Source of the DNA: Rhodoferax sp. | GTDB taxonomy: Bacteria > Pseudomonadota > Gammaproteobacteria > Burkholderiales > Burkholderiaceae_C | Assembly: GCF_028688795.1 (NCBI RefSeq) | Contig: NZ_JAQTXM010000022.1 | Location: 1-64,000 of the forward strand | DNA: 64,000 nt | Direction: 5' to 3' | In this document: positions 8,533 to 17,367 of the stretch, piece by piece | Layout of the letters: the number at the start of each line of letters is the position of its first letter | How positions within the stretch are numbered: position 1 is the first letter of the stretch | Notes under the pieces: generated by a model | The model's database searches: none | Seen by the model: only the letters and a program-made list of their open reading frames with translations | Told to the model about the DNA's origin: nothing | Position numbers and translations under genes: made by a program

Positions 8533-11073
8533 ATGACCGTTCCTCCCTACGCCACGTTGACAGTGCCCGAATTGCACCATTTGGCACGGGCAAGCACAAC
8601 ACACAAACCGGATGCACTGGCACGCTTCACCCTGGCGCAGCGCTACGCCACTGGCACAGGTGTTGCAAGAGATCACTGGCAAGCCGCGCACTGGTATGCC
8701 ATGGCGGCAGACATTGGGCACCTTGAAGCACAGCGCAATCTGTCATTTGCCTATTTGAACGGCAGGGGCGTAGACAAGGACACGGTCGAGGGTATGCGGC
8801 GCCTGCGTGATGCCGCCGAGCGCGGCGACGCCCCGGCGCGCCGACAAATCGGTTACCACTACGCGACCGGCAACGGCATTAATAAGGACGAAAACGAAGC
8901 CGTGCGCTGGTTTCGCATGGCCGCTGAGCAGGGCGATGCCATTGCGCTGTACAACCTGGCGTTTGCCTATGACAACGGGCGCGGCATTCCGATTGACCCA
9001 GTGCTGGCAATTTACTGGTACCAGCGTGCCGCAGAGCAGGGCATGGCCGATGCCCAATGCGCTCTGGGGCTGATTTATGAGCACGGCTGGGGCGTGCCAG
9101 TGGATTACACAAAGAGTGTGCAATGGAACCGGCTGGCGGCACAGCAGGCGCATGCCGAGGCTTGCAGCAATATGGGCTGGCTGTATGAAAACGGCTTGGG
9201 TGTGACGCAAGACCTGGAGCAGGCTGCCCACTGGTACGAAGTGGCGGCGCGGCAGGAATTTGCACAGGGAAAAGAGCGACTGGCCCGACTGCGCCAGCAT
9301 CGGCACTCGCATCCTGCGGGGCCCCCTCCCCCCGAAATAGCCAGCAGTCGCCTCACGCCAACAGACGAGGCCACAGCGGAGCAGCCATTCATGACAGAGT
9401 ACTTGGAGAAGGCGTTTTCTGGCCTGGTCGGGCTGGAGGTTGTGCGCCAGGAAATTCTGCGCCAGGCCAGCTACATGCATGTGCAAAAGCTGCGTGCGCA
9501 ACAGGGTCTTAGGGTGCCCAAATGGCCGTCTCGCCACCTGGTTTTCATGGGCAATCCGGGAACGGGGAAAACGACGGTGGCCCGAATCATCGTTGGTCTG
9601 TACCAGAGTCTGGGCCTTCTCAAGAGCGACAAGCTCGTCGAGACTGATCGCGCCGGATTGGTTGCCCCCTACATCGGCCAGTCGGCGCTGAAGACCCGAA
9701 CCTTGGTGGAGTCGGCTCTGGGTGGTGTCTTGTTCATCGACGAAGCCTATGCGCTGGCCCGTTCCGGAGCGCAAGACTTTGGGCACGAAGCCATAGAGAC
9801 ACTGCTCAAGATGATGGAAGATCACCGCGACGACCTGGTGGTGATCGTGGCTGGTTACAGCGCCGAGATGGAGCGCTTTCTTGAATCCAATCCCGGTCTG
9901 GCATCCCGATTCAACCGTTACTTGCATTTTCCGGACTACAAACCTGATGAACTGCTGCAGATCTTGCTGAGTTTCTGCGCCACGCAGTCTTACGCCCTGG
10001 AGCCTGCCATGCACGCGGGCCTGCAAACGCTGTTCGGCCGCGAGATCCAACGCCAGCGTGGTCACTTCGGCAATGCCCGCCATGTCCGGAATCTGTTTGA
10101 AAAAATGACCGAGGCGCAAGCCCTGCGGATCTGCAAGCTGCCCCGCCCCTCCACCGTTGACCTGCAGAGTATCCAGGTCGCAGATGTAGAGTGCGCTCTT
10201 GGCCACGCGTTGCCGGTGGCCGACGGCAGTGCTGCCAACTATGACGAGGTGCTGGCCCAGCTCGACCACCTGGTTGGACTGCGCCAGGTCAAGCAACAGG
10301 TGCAGCGCCTGCTGGCCTTTGTACGCACCCAACACGCGCGAACCAAGGCCGGCAGCAAGGCAGCGCTGGGCTTTTCCCAGCATCTGGTCTTCACTGGCAA
10401 TCCCGGCACCGGCAAAACCGTTGTGGCCCGCATCCTGGCCGACCTTTACTGCAGCCTTGGCATCATTCCTTCGAACCGGATGGTGGAGGTCGATCGCTCC
10501 GGGCTGGTGGCAGGCTATGTCGGCCAGTCCGCCCTGAAAACCCAGGCCGTGATTCAATCCGCCCTGGGCGGTTTGCTTTTCATAGACGAGGCTTATGCAC
10601 TGAGCGACAGCAACGGTGGAGGCAGTTTTGGGACGGAAGTGGTGGACACCTTGCTCAAGGCCATGGAAGACCAGCGCGAACAGCTGGTGGTGATTGTGGC
10701 CGGGTACACCGCGCCCATGCAGGTCTTCATCCAGAGCAACCCAGGGCTGCGCTCACGCTTTAACCACCGTATCGCATTTGACGACTATTCGCCACAGGAA
10801 TTGCTCGACATCTTCATGGTCTTCTGCCGGGAATCAGAATACGTGCTGGAAAACGCCGCGCGCGCACCCCTGCTGCAGGTCTTTGAGCAACTTTTCAACA
10901 CTGGCGCCACGGCGTCCAACGGGCGCTTTGTGCGCAATGTGTTCGAGCGCGCCATCGAGGTGCAATCGGATCGCCTCTCGGTGCAAAGGCAATCACCGGG
11001 CAACGACATGAACCTGCTGCTCGGCGCGGACATTTTGCAGGCGCTGCAAGAGGTGGATGCCGAGCGTCTGTAA
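8533..11073 (+). CDS. Sel1-repeat protein with tandem CbbX-type AAA ATPase domains
   Basis: Numbered from a possible TTG at 8503, the protein has about six Sel1-type repeats at residues 35-265 (recurring ALYNLAFAYDNGRG and AVRWFRMAAEQGD patterns), a linker, and two AAA modules. AAA1 (about 305-560) has Walker A GNPGTGKTTVAR, Walker B VLFIDEAYAL and the arginine-containing NPGLASRFNR. AAA2 (about 575-850) repeats these motifs. The AAA modules belong to the CbbX/SpoVK/EccA branch, which remodels protein complexes. Both ATP sites look intact. The ATG at 8533 is preferred over the TTG; neither has a strong ribosome-binding site. It ends the receiver array, so regulation by phosphorylated receivers is plausible but inferred. 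Its substrate is unknown. Confidence 0.82.
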   Translation: MTVPPYATLTVPELHHLARASTTHKPDALARFTLAQRYATGTGVARDHWQAAHWYAMAADIGHLEAQRNLSFAYLNGRGVDKDTVEGMRRLRDAAERGDAPARRQIGYHYATGNGINKDENEAVRWFRMAAEQGDAIALYNLAFAYDNGRGIPIDPVLAIYWYQRAAEQGMADAQCALGLIYEHGWGVPVDYTKSVQWNRLAAQQAHAEACSNMGWLYENGLGVTQDLEQAAHWYEVAARQEFAQGKERLARLRQHRHSHPAGPPPPEIASSRLTPTDEATAEQPFMTEYLEKAFSGLVGLEVVRQEILRQASYMHVQKLRAQQGLRVPKWPSRHLVFMGNPGTGKTTVARIIVGLYQSLGLLKSDKLVETDRAGLVAPYIGQSALKTRTLVESALGGVLFIDEAYALARSGAQDFGHEAIETLLKMMEDHRDDLVVIVAGYSAEMERFLESNPGLASRFNRYLHFPDYKPDELLQILLSFCATQSYALEPAMHAGLQTLFGREIQRQRGHFGNARHVRNLFEKMTEAQALRICKLPRPSTVDLQSIQVADVECALGHALPVADGSAANYDEVLAQLDHLVGLRQVKQQVQRLLAFVRTQHARTKAGSKAALGFSQHLVFTGNPGTGKTVVARILADLYCSLGIIPSNRMVEVDRSGLVAGYVGQSALKTQAVIQSALGGLLFIDEAYALSDSNGGGSFGTEVVDTLLKAMEDQREQLVVIVAGYTAPMQVFIQSNPGLRSRFNHRIAFDDYSPQELLDIFMVFCRESEYVLENAARAPLLQVFEQLFNTGATASNGRFVRNVFERAIEVQSDRLSVQRQSPGNDMNLLLGADILQALQEVDAERL

Positions 11074-11242
11074 ACGTCTTGAGGCCACGCATCACCAAAT
11101 GCGCATCTTGCGCGGACATGACCGCGCCGGTCATGTCTTTCAGGCCAAACACACGCACGCGCAGGGCCAGTTCGGCATCAGCAAAAATCGCCGCACCGGC
11201 CATCAGGTCACCATGGCCACCGAGGTATTTAGTTATGCTCAT
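11072..11242 (-). pseudogene. Fragment of a Cys/Met-metabolism PLP enzyme
   Basis: On the minus strand an open stretch encodes about 57 residues matching the PLP-lysine region of cystathionine/methionine gamma-lyase type enzymes: ITKYLGGHGDLMAG, then FGLKDMTGAVMS and DAHLVMRGLKT. The match stops abruptly where the AAA gene on the other strand ends, and the in-frame sequence upstream of the ATG at 11242 contains a stop, so both ends of the enzyme are missing (families are about 400 residues). A short minus-strand ORF at 11249-11326 might be the old N-terminus, but this is weak. The fragment is best read as the scar of an insertion or deletion that brought in the neighbouring array. Confidence 0.72.
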
Positions 11243-11337
11243 GAACCCTTATCCGGGCACTGCCGGCGGTTCGGGAGCTTTCACAGAGTTGCCATCACTG
11301 GCTTGCGTATGCAGCCCATCGGTCATGAAATAACACT

Positions 11338-11391
11338 ATATTTTTAATAGCTGCTAGCGATTTAAATATAAGGGCTAGAGGCATATTTTAC
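11338..11391 (+). repeat. AT-rich palindromic repeat, copy R1
   Basis: Imperfect palindrome with left arm AATAGCTGCTAGCGATTT and right arm AAGGGCTAGAGGCATATTTT. It abuts the 3' end of ntrC, whose stop codon lies in the right flank, and belongs to the dispersed family described in the findings. Confidence 0.75.
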
Positions 11392-12992
11392 TCAAGACCA
11401 AGCTCCTGAATCTTGCGCGTGATGGTGTTGCGGCCAATGCCGAGTTTTTGCGCTGCTTCGATGCGCCGCCCCCGGGTGGCAGCTAGCGCGGCAAGAATCA
11501 GGCGCGCCTCAAACCGCGCCGTCAGCACATCCCACACGTCGGTGCGATCGGTGACCAGCAAAGCGCTGGCCTCTGCCTCAAGGCCTTGCTCCCAGCTGCT
11601 GAGCACCAGGGGAATGGTGGGTGTGCCGCCGTCTTGCAGGGTTTGGCCCGACATCCATGAATTTGGGGCGCTGGATTTCGGCTCAGACAGCGCGTTCGCC
11701 GTAGGGGTAAAACCATCGCTCGACGAGTCGAATGACGGCGTGCTGGATGCCGGTGCACTATCGGGCGCTGAGGCCGACACTGCCGGTATGCCACCCGCGA
11801 CACCCTGGGACGCGGGTGGCAAGCCTGCGCGCTCATCCACAGCCACCTCGGGCGGCAAATCTTTCGGCTCGATCACTTGCGCGGGGGCCATCACGGTCAG
11901 CCAATGGCACATGTTTTCCAGCTGGCGCACATTGCCCGGGAACGCAAATTTGGACAGCCACACCAGCGCCCCGTCTGAGATGCGCTTGGGCTCAACACCG
12001 AGCTGGCGCGCGCTTTGCTGCAAAAAGTGCTTGGTCAGCATCGGGATGTCTTCAAGGCGCTCACGCAAGGCCGGCAAACGCAGACGAATCACGTTCAGGC
12101 GGTGAAACAAGTCTTCACGAAACACACCGTCTTTGACACGCTGCTCCAGGTTCTGGTGCGTGGCGGCAATCACCCGCACATTGGTTTTGACAGCGCTGTG
12201 GCCACCGACCCGGTAGAAATGGCCGTCTGACAGCACCCGCAACAAACGCGTTTGCAAGTCAAACGGCATATCGCCAATTTCATCCAGAAACAGCGTTCCA
12301 CCATCAGCTTGCTCAAAACGCCCGCGGCGCATGGTCTGGGCACCGGTGAAGGCACCGCGCTCATGGCCAAATAGCTCGGACTCCAGCAAATCTTTCGGGA
12401 TGGCTGCGGTGTTGATGGCCACAAACGGCCCGTTGGCACGGGGTGAATGCTTGTGCAGCGCGCGCGCCACCAGTTCTTTGCCCGAGCCAGACTCACCGGT
12501 GATCATGACGGTGACATTGCTCTGGCTCAAGCGGCCAATGGCGCGAAACACATCCTGCATGGCGGGCGCCTGGCCGAGCATTTCGGGTGTGTCGGCCATG
12601 CCTTCATCGCTGACCTCCTCGCGCTGGCCTTCAAGCATCGCGCGGCGAATCAGTTCCACCGCTTTGGACACGTCAAACGGTTTGGGCAGGTACTCGAACG
12701 CACCGCCCTGAAAGGCCGACACGGCACTGTCCAAGTCTGAATAGGCCGTCATGATGATCACGGGCAAGCCAGGGTACTTAGCCTTGACCTTGTCCAGCAA
12801 TTCCAAGCCGGAGCCGCCCGGCATGCGAATGTCGCTGACCAGCACCTGCGGCCCCTTGTCGTCTTCGCCCAGCGCGGTCAGGACATCACGGGCATTGGTG
12901 AAACTGCGGGTCGGCAACTGCTCGCGCAGCAGTGCTTTTTCCAGCACAAAGCGAATCGACTGGTCATCGTCTACGATCCAAATGGGTTTCAT
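11388..12992 (-). CDS. glnG: Nitrogen regulation protein NR(I), NtrC
   Basis: This 534-residue protein is the sigma-54 activator of nitrogen-limitation genes. It has a receiver domain with phospho-acceptor Asp54 (VLVSDIRMPGG), an AAA+ domain with Walker A GESGSGKE and the sigma-54 contact loop GAFTGA, a long Pro/Ser-rich linker, and a C-terminal Fis helix-turn-helix (AAQKLGIGRNTITRKI). The ATG at 12992 gives the canonical MKPIWIVDDD start; an upstream in-frame extension to 13055 is not supported. It lies 80 bases downstream of ntrB in the same direction. The linker of about 100 residues between the AAA and Fis parts is longer than in enteric NtrC. Confidence 0.95.
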   Translation of the reverse strand: MKPIWIVDDDQSIRFVLEKALLREQLPTRSFTNARDVLTALGEDDKGPQVLVSDIRMPGGSGLELLDKVKAKYPGLPVIIMTAYSDLDSAVSAFQGGAFEYLPKPFDVSKAVELIRRAMLEGQREEVSDEGMADTPEMLGQAPAMQDVFRAIGRLSQSNVTVMITGESGSGKELVARALHKHSPRANGPFVAINTAAIPKDLLESELFGHERGAFTGAQTMRRGRFEQADGGTLFLDEIGDMPFDLQTRLLRVLSDGHFYRVGGHSAVKTNVRVIAATHQNLEQRVKDGVFREDLFHRLNVIRLRLPALRERLEDIPMLTKHFLQQSARQLGVEPKRISDGALVWLSKFAFPGNVRQLENMCHWLTVMAPAQVIEPKDLPPEVAVDERAGLPPASQGVAGGIPAVSASAPDSAPASSTPSFDSSSDGFTPTANALSEPKSSAPNSWMSGQTLQDGGTPTIPLVLSSWEQGLEAEASALLVTDRTDVWDVLTARFEARLILAALAATRGRRIEAAQKLGIGRNTITRKIQELGLE

Positions 12993-13072
12993 CACGTTGT
13001 CTCGCCTTCGGTTAAACCCAAATCTGCAGGGTTCCATGCCCACCCTGCAGTGCAACCTGGAAGCCCCTGCGC

Positions 13073-14197
13073 TCAGGGCAGTGGAATCAGAATCTTGAAG
13101 TCAGTACGGCCCGGCTCGCTGTCACACTCGATCAAGCCGTGGTGTTGCTGCACAAAGGTTTGCGCCAGCGTCAACCCCAACCCTGAGCCGCCATCCCGCC
13201 CTGATACCAGCGGATAAAAAATGCGGTCTTTGATCGCGTCTGGTACGCCAGGCCCGTTGTCAATCACATGCAATTCCAGTGCCAACCGATAGCGTTGTTT
13301 GCCAAAAGTGGTTTGGCGCGCCACCCTGGTGCGAAAAATCAGGCGCGCATCGCCCTGCGCGATGCGTTCAGACAAGGCCTGGGCAGCGTTGTGCGCAATG
13401 TTGATCAGGGCCTGAATCAGTTGCTCATGGTCGCCACGAAACTCGGGAATGGAGGTGTCGTAGTCGCGCACCACGGTCAAACCTTTGGGGAACTCGGCCA
13501 GAATAAGTGAGCGCACGCGCTCGCACACCTCATGGATATTGACATCCCCCACCACATGCGGACGCCGGTGTGGGGCCAACAAACGGTCTACCAGCGACTG
13601 CAGTCGATCGGCCTCATGGATGATGACCTGGGTGTACTCGGTGAGCTCGGGCGAGTCCATTTCAAGCTCAAGCAACTGCGCTGCACCCCGAATGCCGCCC
13701 AGCGGGTTCTTGATTTCATGGGCCAGGTTGCGGATGAGTTCCTTGTTGGCCTGCGCCTGCTCGGCCAGCCGCTCCTCGCGGTCTTGCCGCGCCTGCTGCT
13801 CCAGCGGCAGCAGTTCAATGATGATTTCATGCGCCTCGGTCAAAGTCACGATCACATGCACAGGCAGGGGCTCGCGCGCTGCCCGCAACAACCAGGCGTC
13901 ATAACGCAGTGCGGCAAATTCGTTGCTGCCAGCACCTTGCAGCGCGGTCATCAAGTGGGCGGGTTCGGTAAAGCTGTCTGGAAAATGCGAGCCGACGATC
14001 GAGCGACGCGAAATGCCCAGCGCGTCTTCCAGCGCCGCGTTGGCAAACAGCACGGCGCCATCACTTTGCACCACGGCCACCAGCGTGGCCAGTAAATCAA
14101 AAGACTGGAAACGCTGTGCAGGCGCGCCCGGCGTCTCCGTCCCAAGCAATGGTTTGGATTTCAGAACCACCGCTGGTACAGGGCTAGCGCGCCGCAT
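13073..14197 (-). CDS. glnL: Nitrogen regulation sensor kinase NR(II), NtrB
   Basis: This 374-residue soluble histidine kinase pairs with NtrC. It shows an N-terminal PAS domain (VVQSDGAVLFANAALEDALG), the H-box NLAHEIKNPLGGIRGAAQ and a HATPase with N-box INIAHNAAQAL, G1 DNGPGVP and G2 GGSGLGLTLAQT. The ATG at 14197 overlaps the end of the small exported-protein gene by 14 bases; a start at 14221 would overlap more. By family knowledge it phosphorylates NtrC under nitrogen limitation and is controlled by PII. Confidence 0.94.
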   Translation of the reverse strand: MRRASPVPAVVLKSKPLLGTETPGAPAQRFQSFDLLATLVAVVQSDGAVLFANAALEDALGISRRSIVGSHFPDSFTEPAHLMTALQGAGSNEFAALRYDAWLLRAAREPLPVHVIVTLTEAHEIIIELLPLEQQARQDREERLAEQAQANKELIRNLAHEIKNPLGGIRGAAQLLELEMDSPELTEYTQVIIHEADRLQSLVDRLLAPHRRPHVVGDVNIHEVCERVRSLILAEFPKGLTVVRDYDTSIPEFRGDHEQLIQALINIAHNAAQALSERIAQGDARLIFRTRVARQTTFGKQRYRLALELHVIDNGPGVPDAIKDRIFYPLVSGRDGGSGLGLTLAQTFVQQHHGLIECDSEPGRTDFKILIPLP

Positions 14198-14687
14198 TGG
14201 CAGGCACGCGTCCCAGCTCACGCCTTATACCGGCAATGTCGCTCTCGTTGCGCGCCAGACTGGCTTTGAGTTCGGCCACCCGGTCGAGGTATTTTTGGTA
14301 ATTGCGAGCCTCATCGCCGCGTTTTTCTGGCTCACCATTGTTGTATTCCTTGAGCAGCTCGGCCTGACGTGCTTCGGCTTTGGTCAGTTCGGATTGCAAG
14401 ATCAGTCGGGCGTCAGAGTCGCGTGACTTTTGCTCGGATGCATCGACCCGCGCCGTGCCACTAACCGGCGCAGCGCCCGAGCCAGCCACCTTGGACGCCG
14501 CCGCCTTGGCTGGGCGCACGCCCTGCACCACAGTGACGTTACCCCCCTCAACCAGTTTGCAGCCCTTGGCCTGCGCCTGCGACACGTTGTTGGTGTACTC
14601 GTTGCCACAGCGGTAGATGCGTTCTTGCGCCTGTGCTGAAAAACACAAGGCCCAGACACCCAAAACGGCGAATACAGTTTTTTTCAT
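14184..14687 (-). CDS. Exported DUF4124-like coiled-coil protein
   Basis: This 167-residue protein starts with a signal peptide (KKTVFAVLGVWALCFSAQAQ, cleavage after AQA), followed by a short IYRCGNEYTNNVSQAQAKGC segment typical of DUF4124-like proteins, and a charged C-terminal coiled coil (about 95-160, Lys/Glu/Arg-rich). It is probably periplasmic. The ATG at 14687 follows GAGGAG; a TTG twelve bases further upstream would sit on that site and is unlikely. It lies between glnA and ntrBC, so it may be transcribed with nitrogen-control genes. The function is unknown. Confidence 0.7.
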   Translation of the reverse strand: MKKTVFAVLGVWALCFSAQAQERIYRCGNEYTNNVSQAQAKGCKLVEGGNVTVVQGVRPAKAAASKVAGSGAAPVSGTARVDASEQKSRDSDARLILQSELTKAEARQAELLKEYNNGEPEKRGDEARNYQKYLDRVAELKASLARNESDIAGIRRELGRVPANAAR

Positions 14688-14774
14688 ACGAATGACCAAC
14701 TCCTCAAACAGCGCGCGGTACAGACCTCACAGTAAGCCACTGCACAAACGCGCCAGCGACCAAGTTTCCCACAA

Positions 14775-14806
14775 TAAAAAAGGACGGCCAAGGCCGTCCT
14801 TTTTTT
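14775..14806 (-). terminator. Bidirectional intrinsic terminator after glnA
   Basis: The perfect stem AGGACGGCC / GGCCGTCCT with a two-base loop has an A-run on its left and a T-run on its right, so it can terminate in either direction. On the minus strand it lies 38 bases past the glnA stop and separates glnA from the following genes. Confidence 0.88.
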
Positions 14807-14844
14807 CTACCTTCAGGTTATCAAGGACAACCTGAAGCGCTGCG

Positions 14845-16260
14845 TTACAGCGAGTAGTACATGTCAAACTCAATTGGGTGAGTTGCCATGCGCAGACGCG
14901 TGACCTCGCCCATCTTGAGTTCGATGTAAGCATCGAGCAGGCCGTCGGTGAACACGCCACCCTTGGTCAGGAAGGCGCGGTCTGCGTCGAGGCATTCCAG
15001 CGCTTGGTCCAGGCTGTGACACACGGTCGGGATCAATGCGTTTTCTTCGGGTGGCAGATGGTACAAATCTTTGGTGGCTGCTTCGCCAGGGTGGATTTTG
15101 TTTTCTACGCCGTCCAGACCCGCCATCATCAAGGCCGAGAAGCCCAGGTAAGGGTTCATCAGTGGATCAGGGAAACGTGCCTCAATGCGGCGACCCTTGG
15201 GGTTGGCCACGTAAGGGATACGAATCGAAGCCGAGCGGTTTTTGGCTGAGTAAGCCAATTTGACCGGCGCTTCAAAACCGGGCACCAAGCGCTTGTAGCT
15301 GTTGGTGCCGGGGTTGGTGATGGCGTTTAGGGCACGGGCGTGCTTGATGATGCCGCCGATGTAGTACAGGGCGAAGTCGCTCAAACCGGCATAACCGTCG
15401 CCAGCAAACAGGTTTTTGCCGTCTTTCCAGATCGACTGGTGCACGTGCATGCCGCTGCCGTTGTCGCCAACGATGGGCTTGGGCATGAAGGTGGCGGTCT
15501 TGCCATAGGCATTGGCCACGTTTTGCACCACATATTTCAACACTTGGGTCCAGTCGGCGCGCTCAACCAGCGTGCTGAACTTCGTACCTAATTCGCATTG
15601 GCCAGGGGCGGCCACTTCGTGATGGTGCACTTCAACCGGGATGCCCAGGGATTCAAGAATCAAGGACATTTCGGAACGCATGTCTTGGGTGCTGTCCACT
15701 GGCGGCACTGGGAAGTAACCACCTTTTGTGGAGGGACGGTGACCACGGTTGCCGCCATCAATTTTCTTGCCGGAGTTCCAGGGCGCTTCATAGTCGTCAA
15801 TCTTGAAGAAACAGCCGGAGGCATCGGTGTTCCAGCGCACGTCATCAAACAAGAAGAATTCTGGCTCGGGACCGAAGTAGGCGGTGTCACCCATGCCGGA
15901 CGCCTTCAGGTAAGCCTCTGCACGGTGCGCTACCGAGCGAGGGTCGCGCTCGTAAGCCTTGCCGTCGCTGGGTTCGATCACATCGCAGCTCATGAAGATG
16001 GTGGTTTCTTCAAAGAATGGATCGATGTTGGCGGTATTTGGGTCAGGCATGAGTTGCATGTCAGACGCTTCAATGCCTTTCCAGCCGGCAACGGAAGAAC
16101 CGTCGAACGCGTGACCGGAGATGAACTTGTCTTCATCAAAGTGCGACACAGGCACGGTCACGTGCTGCTCTTTGCCACGGGTATCGGTGAAGCGGAAGTC
16201 AACAAACTTGACTTCGTTGTCTTTCACCATCTTCATCACGTCTGCGACGGTCTTAGCCAT
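14845..16260 (-). CDS. glnA: Glutamine synthetase, type I
   Basis: This 471-residue enzyme makes glutamine from glutamate, ammonia and ATP in the cytoplasm as a dodecamer. Visible are the beta-grasp N-terminus ([17 protein letters not shown]), the metal-site block [19 protein letters not shown], the [17 protein letters not shown] latch, RSASIRIP and the adenylylation-site region [10 protein letters not shown], whose Tyr is the regulatory residue. It lies upstream of ntrB and ntrC in the same orientation but is followed by a strong terminator. A sigma-54 promoter precedes it. Confidence 0.97.
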   Translation of the reverse strand: MAKTVADVMKMVKDNEVKFVDFRFTDTRGKEQHVTVPVSHFDEDKFISGHAFDGSSVAGWKGIEASDMQLMPDPNTANIDPFFEETTIFMSCDVIEPSDGKAYERDPRSVAHRAEAYLKASGMGDTAYFGPEPEFFLFDDVRWNTDASGCFFKIDDYEAPWNSGKKIDGGNRGHRPSTKGGYFPVPPVDSTQDMRSEMSLILESLGIPVEVHHHEVAAPGQCELGTKFSTLVERADWTQVLKYVVQNVANAYGKTATFMPKPIVGDNGSGMHVHQSIWKDGKNLFAGDGYAGLSDFALYYIGGIIKHARALNAITNPGTNSYKRLVPGFEAPVKLAYSAKNRSASIRIPYVANPKGRRIEARFPDPLMNPYLGFSALMMAGLDGVENKIHPGEAATKDLYHLPPEENALIPTVCHSLDQALECLDADRAFLTKGGVFTDGLLDAYIELKMGEVTRLRMATHPIEFDMYYSL

Positions 16261-16308
16261 TGATTACTCCAAAGGAACTGTTGTTGAAAGGGTTTCAGGG
16301 GAAAGGAA

Positions 16309-16324
16309 TGCAGTTTTTGTGCCA
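16309..16324 (-). promoter_or_regulatory. Sigma-54 promoter of glnA
   Basis: The minus strand reads TGGCACAAAAACTGCA. This has GG and GC with the exact spacing of the -24/-12 consensus (TGGCACG-N4-TTGCA). Transcription would start near 16297, about 37 bases before the glnA ATG. NtrC-controlled sigma-54 promoters before glnA are well established. Confidence 0.85.
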
Positions 16325-16447
16325 GACCCGCCGCTTGGGACGCGATCTGTCAAAGCTTATATTTTGCCTTGAGTTTGTAGGCTTTCAAACAGACAAATCA
16401 TGGCAACGCAGTATTTCACTGACTGTGCGTTGCAGTCAGCTCGTCAC

Positions 16448-16508
16448 ATGCACCAATTAAGGGCGTATCAGCATCCAACAAACTTAAAACATCAAGAATG
16501 CACCAATT
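16448..16508 (-). promoter_or_regulatory. Candidate NtrC half-sites upstream of glnA
   Basis: The sequence ATGCACCAATT occurs twice, at 16448-16458 and 16498-16508, exactly 50 bases apart. TGCACCA is the half-site of the NtrC box TGCACCA-N4/5-TGGTGCA; the second half is poorly conserved in both. They lie about 155 and 205 bases upstream of the predicted start point, a normal enhancer distance, on the same helical face. The second copy overlaps the 3' end of the neighbouring gene. Confidence 0.45.
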
Positions 16509-17367
16509 CGGGACCCAACTTGACATTAAATGGTTTCAGGCCCGCCAACAGGGCCGCGTAGGCCGCGGCCACCTGACCTGGCGCGCCTTTGACCCCCAAC
16601 TCGATATGACGGCCAAACTGTGGGTGATCCACGCTCGGAAGGCTGAACACCTTGACGCCCACATGATCACGCTCAATGGCCTCCATGAGGGGTGTCAGTG
16701 TGGCCTCCATGGCACCAAAGACAATCACCGAGCGCTCCAGCCAGGCCTGCGCAGTAAAAAATGAACGGTAATAGGTGTCGAGCACCCACTCAATCATGGG
16801 CCAGGCCATCACCGGAAAACCCGGCACGAAGAAAACGCCTCCACCCTCCCCCACTGCGTGCGGGTCGCTGCCCCCCGTGCAGAAGAAGCCTGGAATCTTG
16901 TTGTACGGATTGGGGATGATGTGTGCGCCCTCTGGAAACACACCCATGTTCAGGCGGTGCAGGTTGTCAGCCTGATCGGGAACATAGACCTGCCCTTTTT
17001 CCAGCGCCATGTCTTTCATACGCTGCTCAATAAATAATTTGGCTTCTTCATTCAAAGTCAGCGCCACGCCCAGCGCGCGCGCAGCACATTGGCGGGTGTG
17101 GTCGTCCGGCGTGGCACCGATGCCACCGGTAGAAAACACCACATCGCCGGAGGCAAAGGCGCGCTTCAAGGTGGCGGTGATGCGCTGCGGGTCGTCACCC
17201 ACGTACTCTGCGTAGTCAAGCGACAAACCACGTGCCTTCAGCAACTCGATGACTTTGGGCAAATGTTTGTCGACCCGTTTGCCCGACAGAATTTCATCGC
17301 CAATGATGATCAGGCCAAAACGGGGACGCGAATCAGTTGAGGGAAGGGGTTGCTGTGTTGGGTTCAT
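16492..17367 (-). CDS. CinA-like molybdopterin-binding domain protein
   Basis: This 291-residue protein has the MoCF_biosynth/CinA N-terminal fold: LIIIGDEILSGKRVDKHLP, then the signature STGGIGATPDD and the block PNPYNKIPGFFC. It lacks the C-terminal nicotinamide-nucleotide amidase domain of full CinA and contains a second half of about 120 residues common to the short COG1058 branch. The ATG at 17367 is preferred over a start at 17394; it overlaps the upstream EI24 gene by 35 bases. The exact biochemical role is uncertain; ADP-ribose or nucleotide clearance has been proposed for the family. Confidence 0.85.
   Translation of the reverse strand: MNPTQQPLPSTDSRPRFGLIIIGDEILSGKRVDKHLPKVIELLKARGLSLDYAEYVGDDPQRITATLKRAFASGDVVFSTGGIGATPDDHTRQCAARALGVALTLNEEAKLFIEQRMKDMALEKGQVYVPDQADNLHRLNMGVFPEGAHIIPNPYNKIPGFFCTGGSDPHAVGEGGGVFFVPGFPVMAWPMIEWVLDTYYRSFFTAQAWLERSVIVFGAMEATLTPLMEAIERDHVGVKVFSLPSVDHPQFGRHIELGVKGAPGQVAAAYAALLAGLKPFNVKLGPELVHS

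Noticed and set aside
8743..10557. A 604-codon open frame on the minus strand opposite the Sel1-AAA gene
   Set aside because: It is a shadow of the GC-rich coding strand; the plus-strand protein has intact Walker motifs and the minus-strand product has no recognisable domain.
15598..16263. A 221-codon plus-strand frame opposite glnA
   Set aside because: glnA is certain on the other strand.
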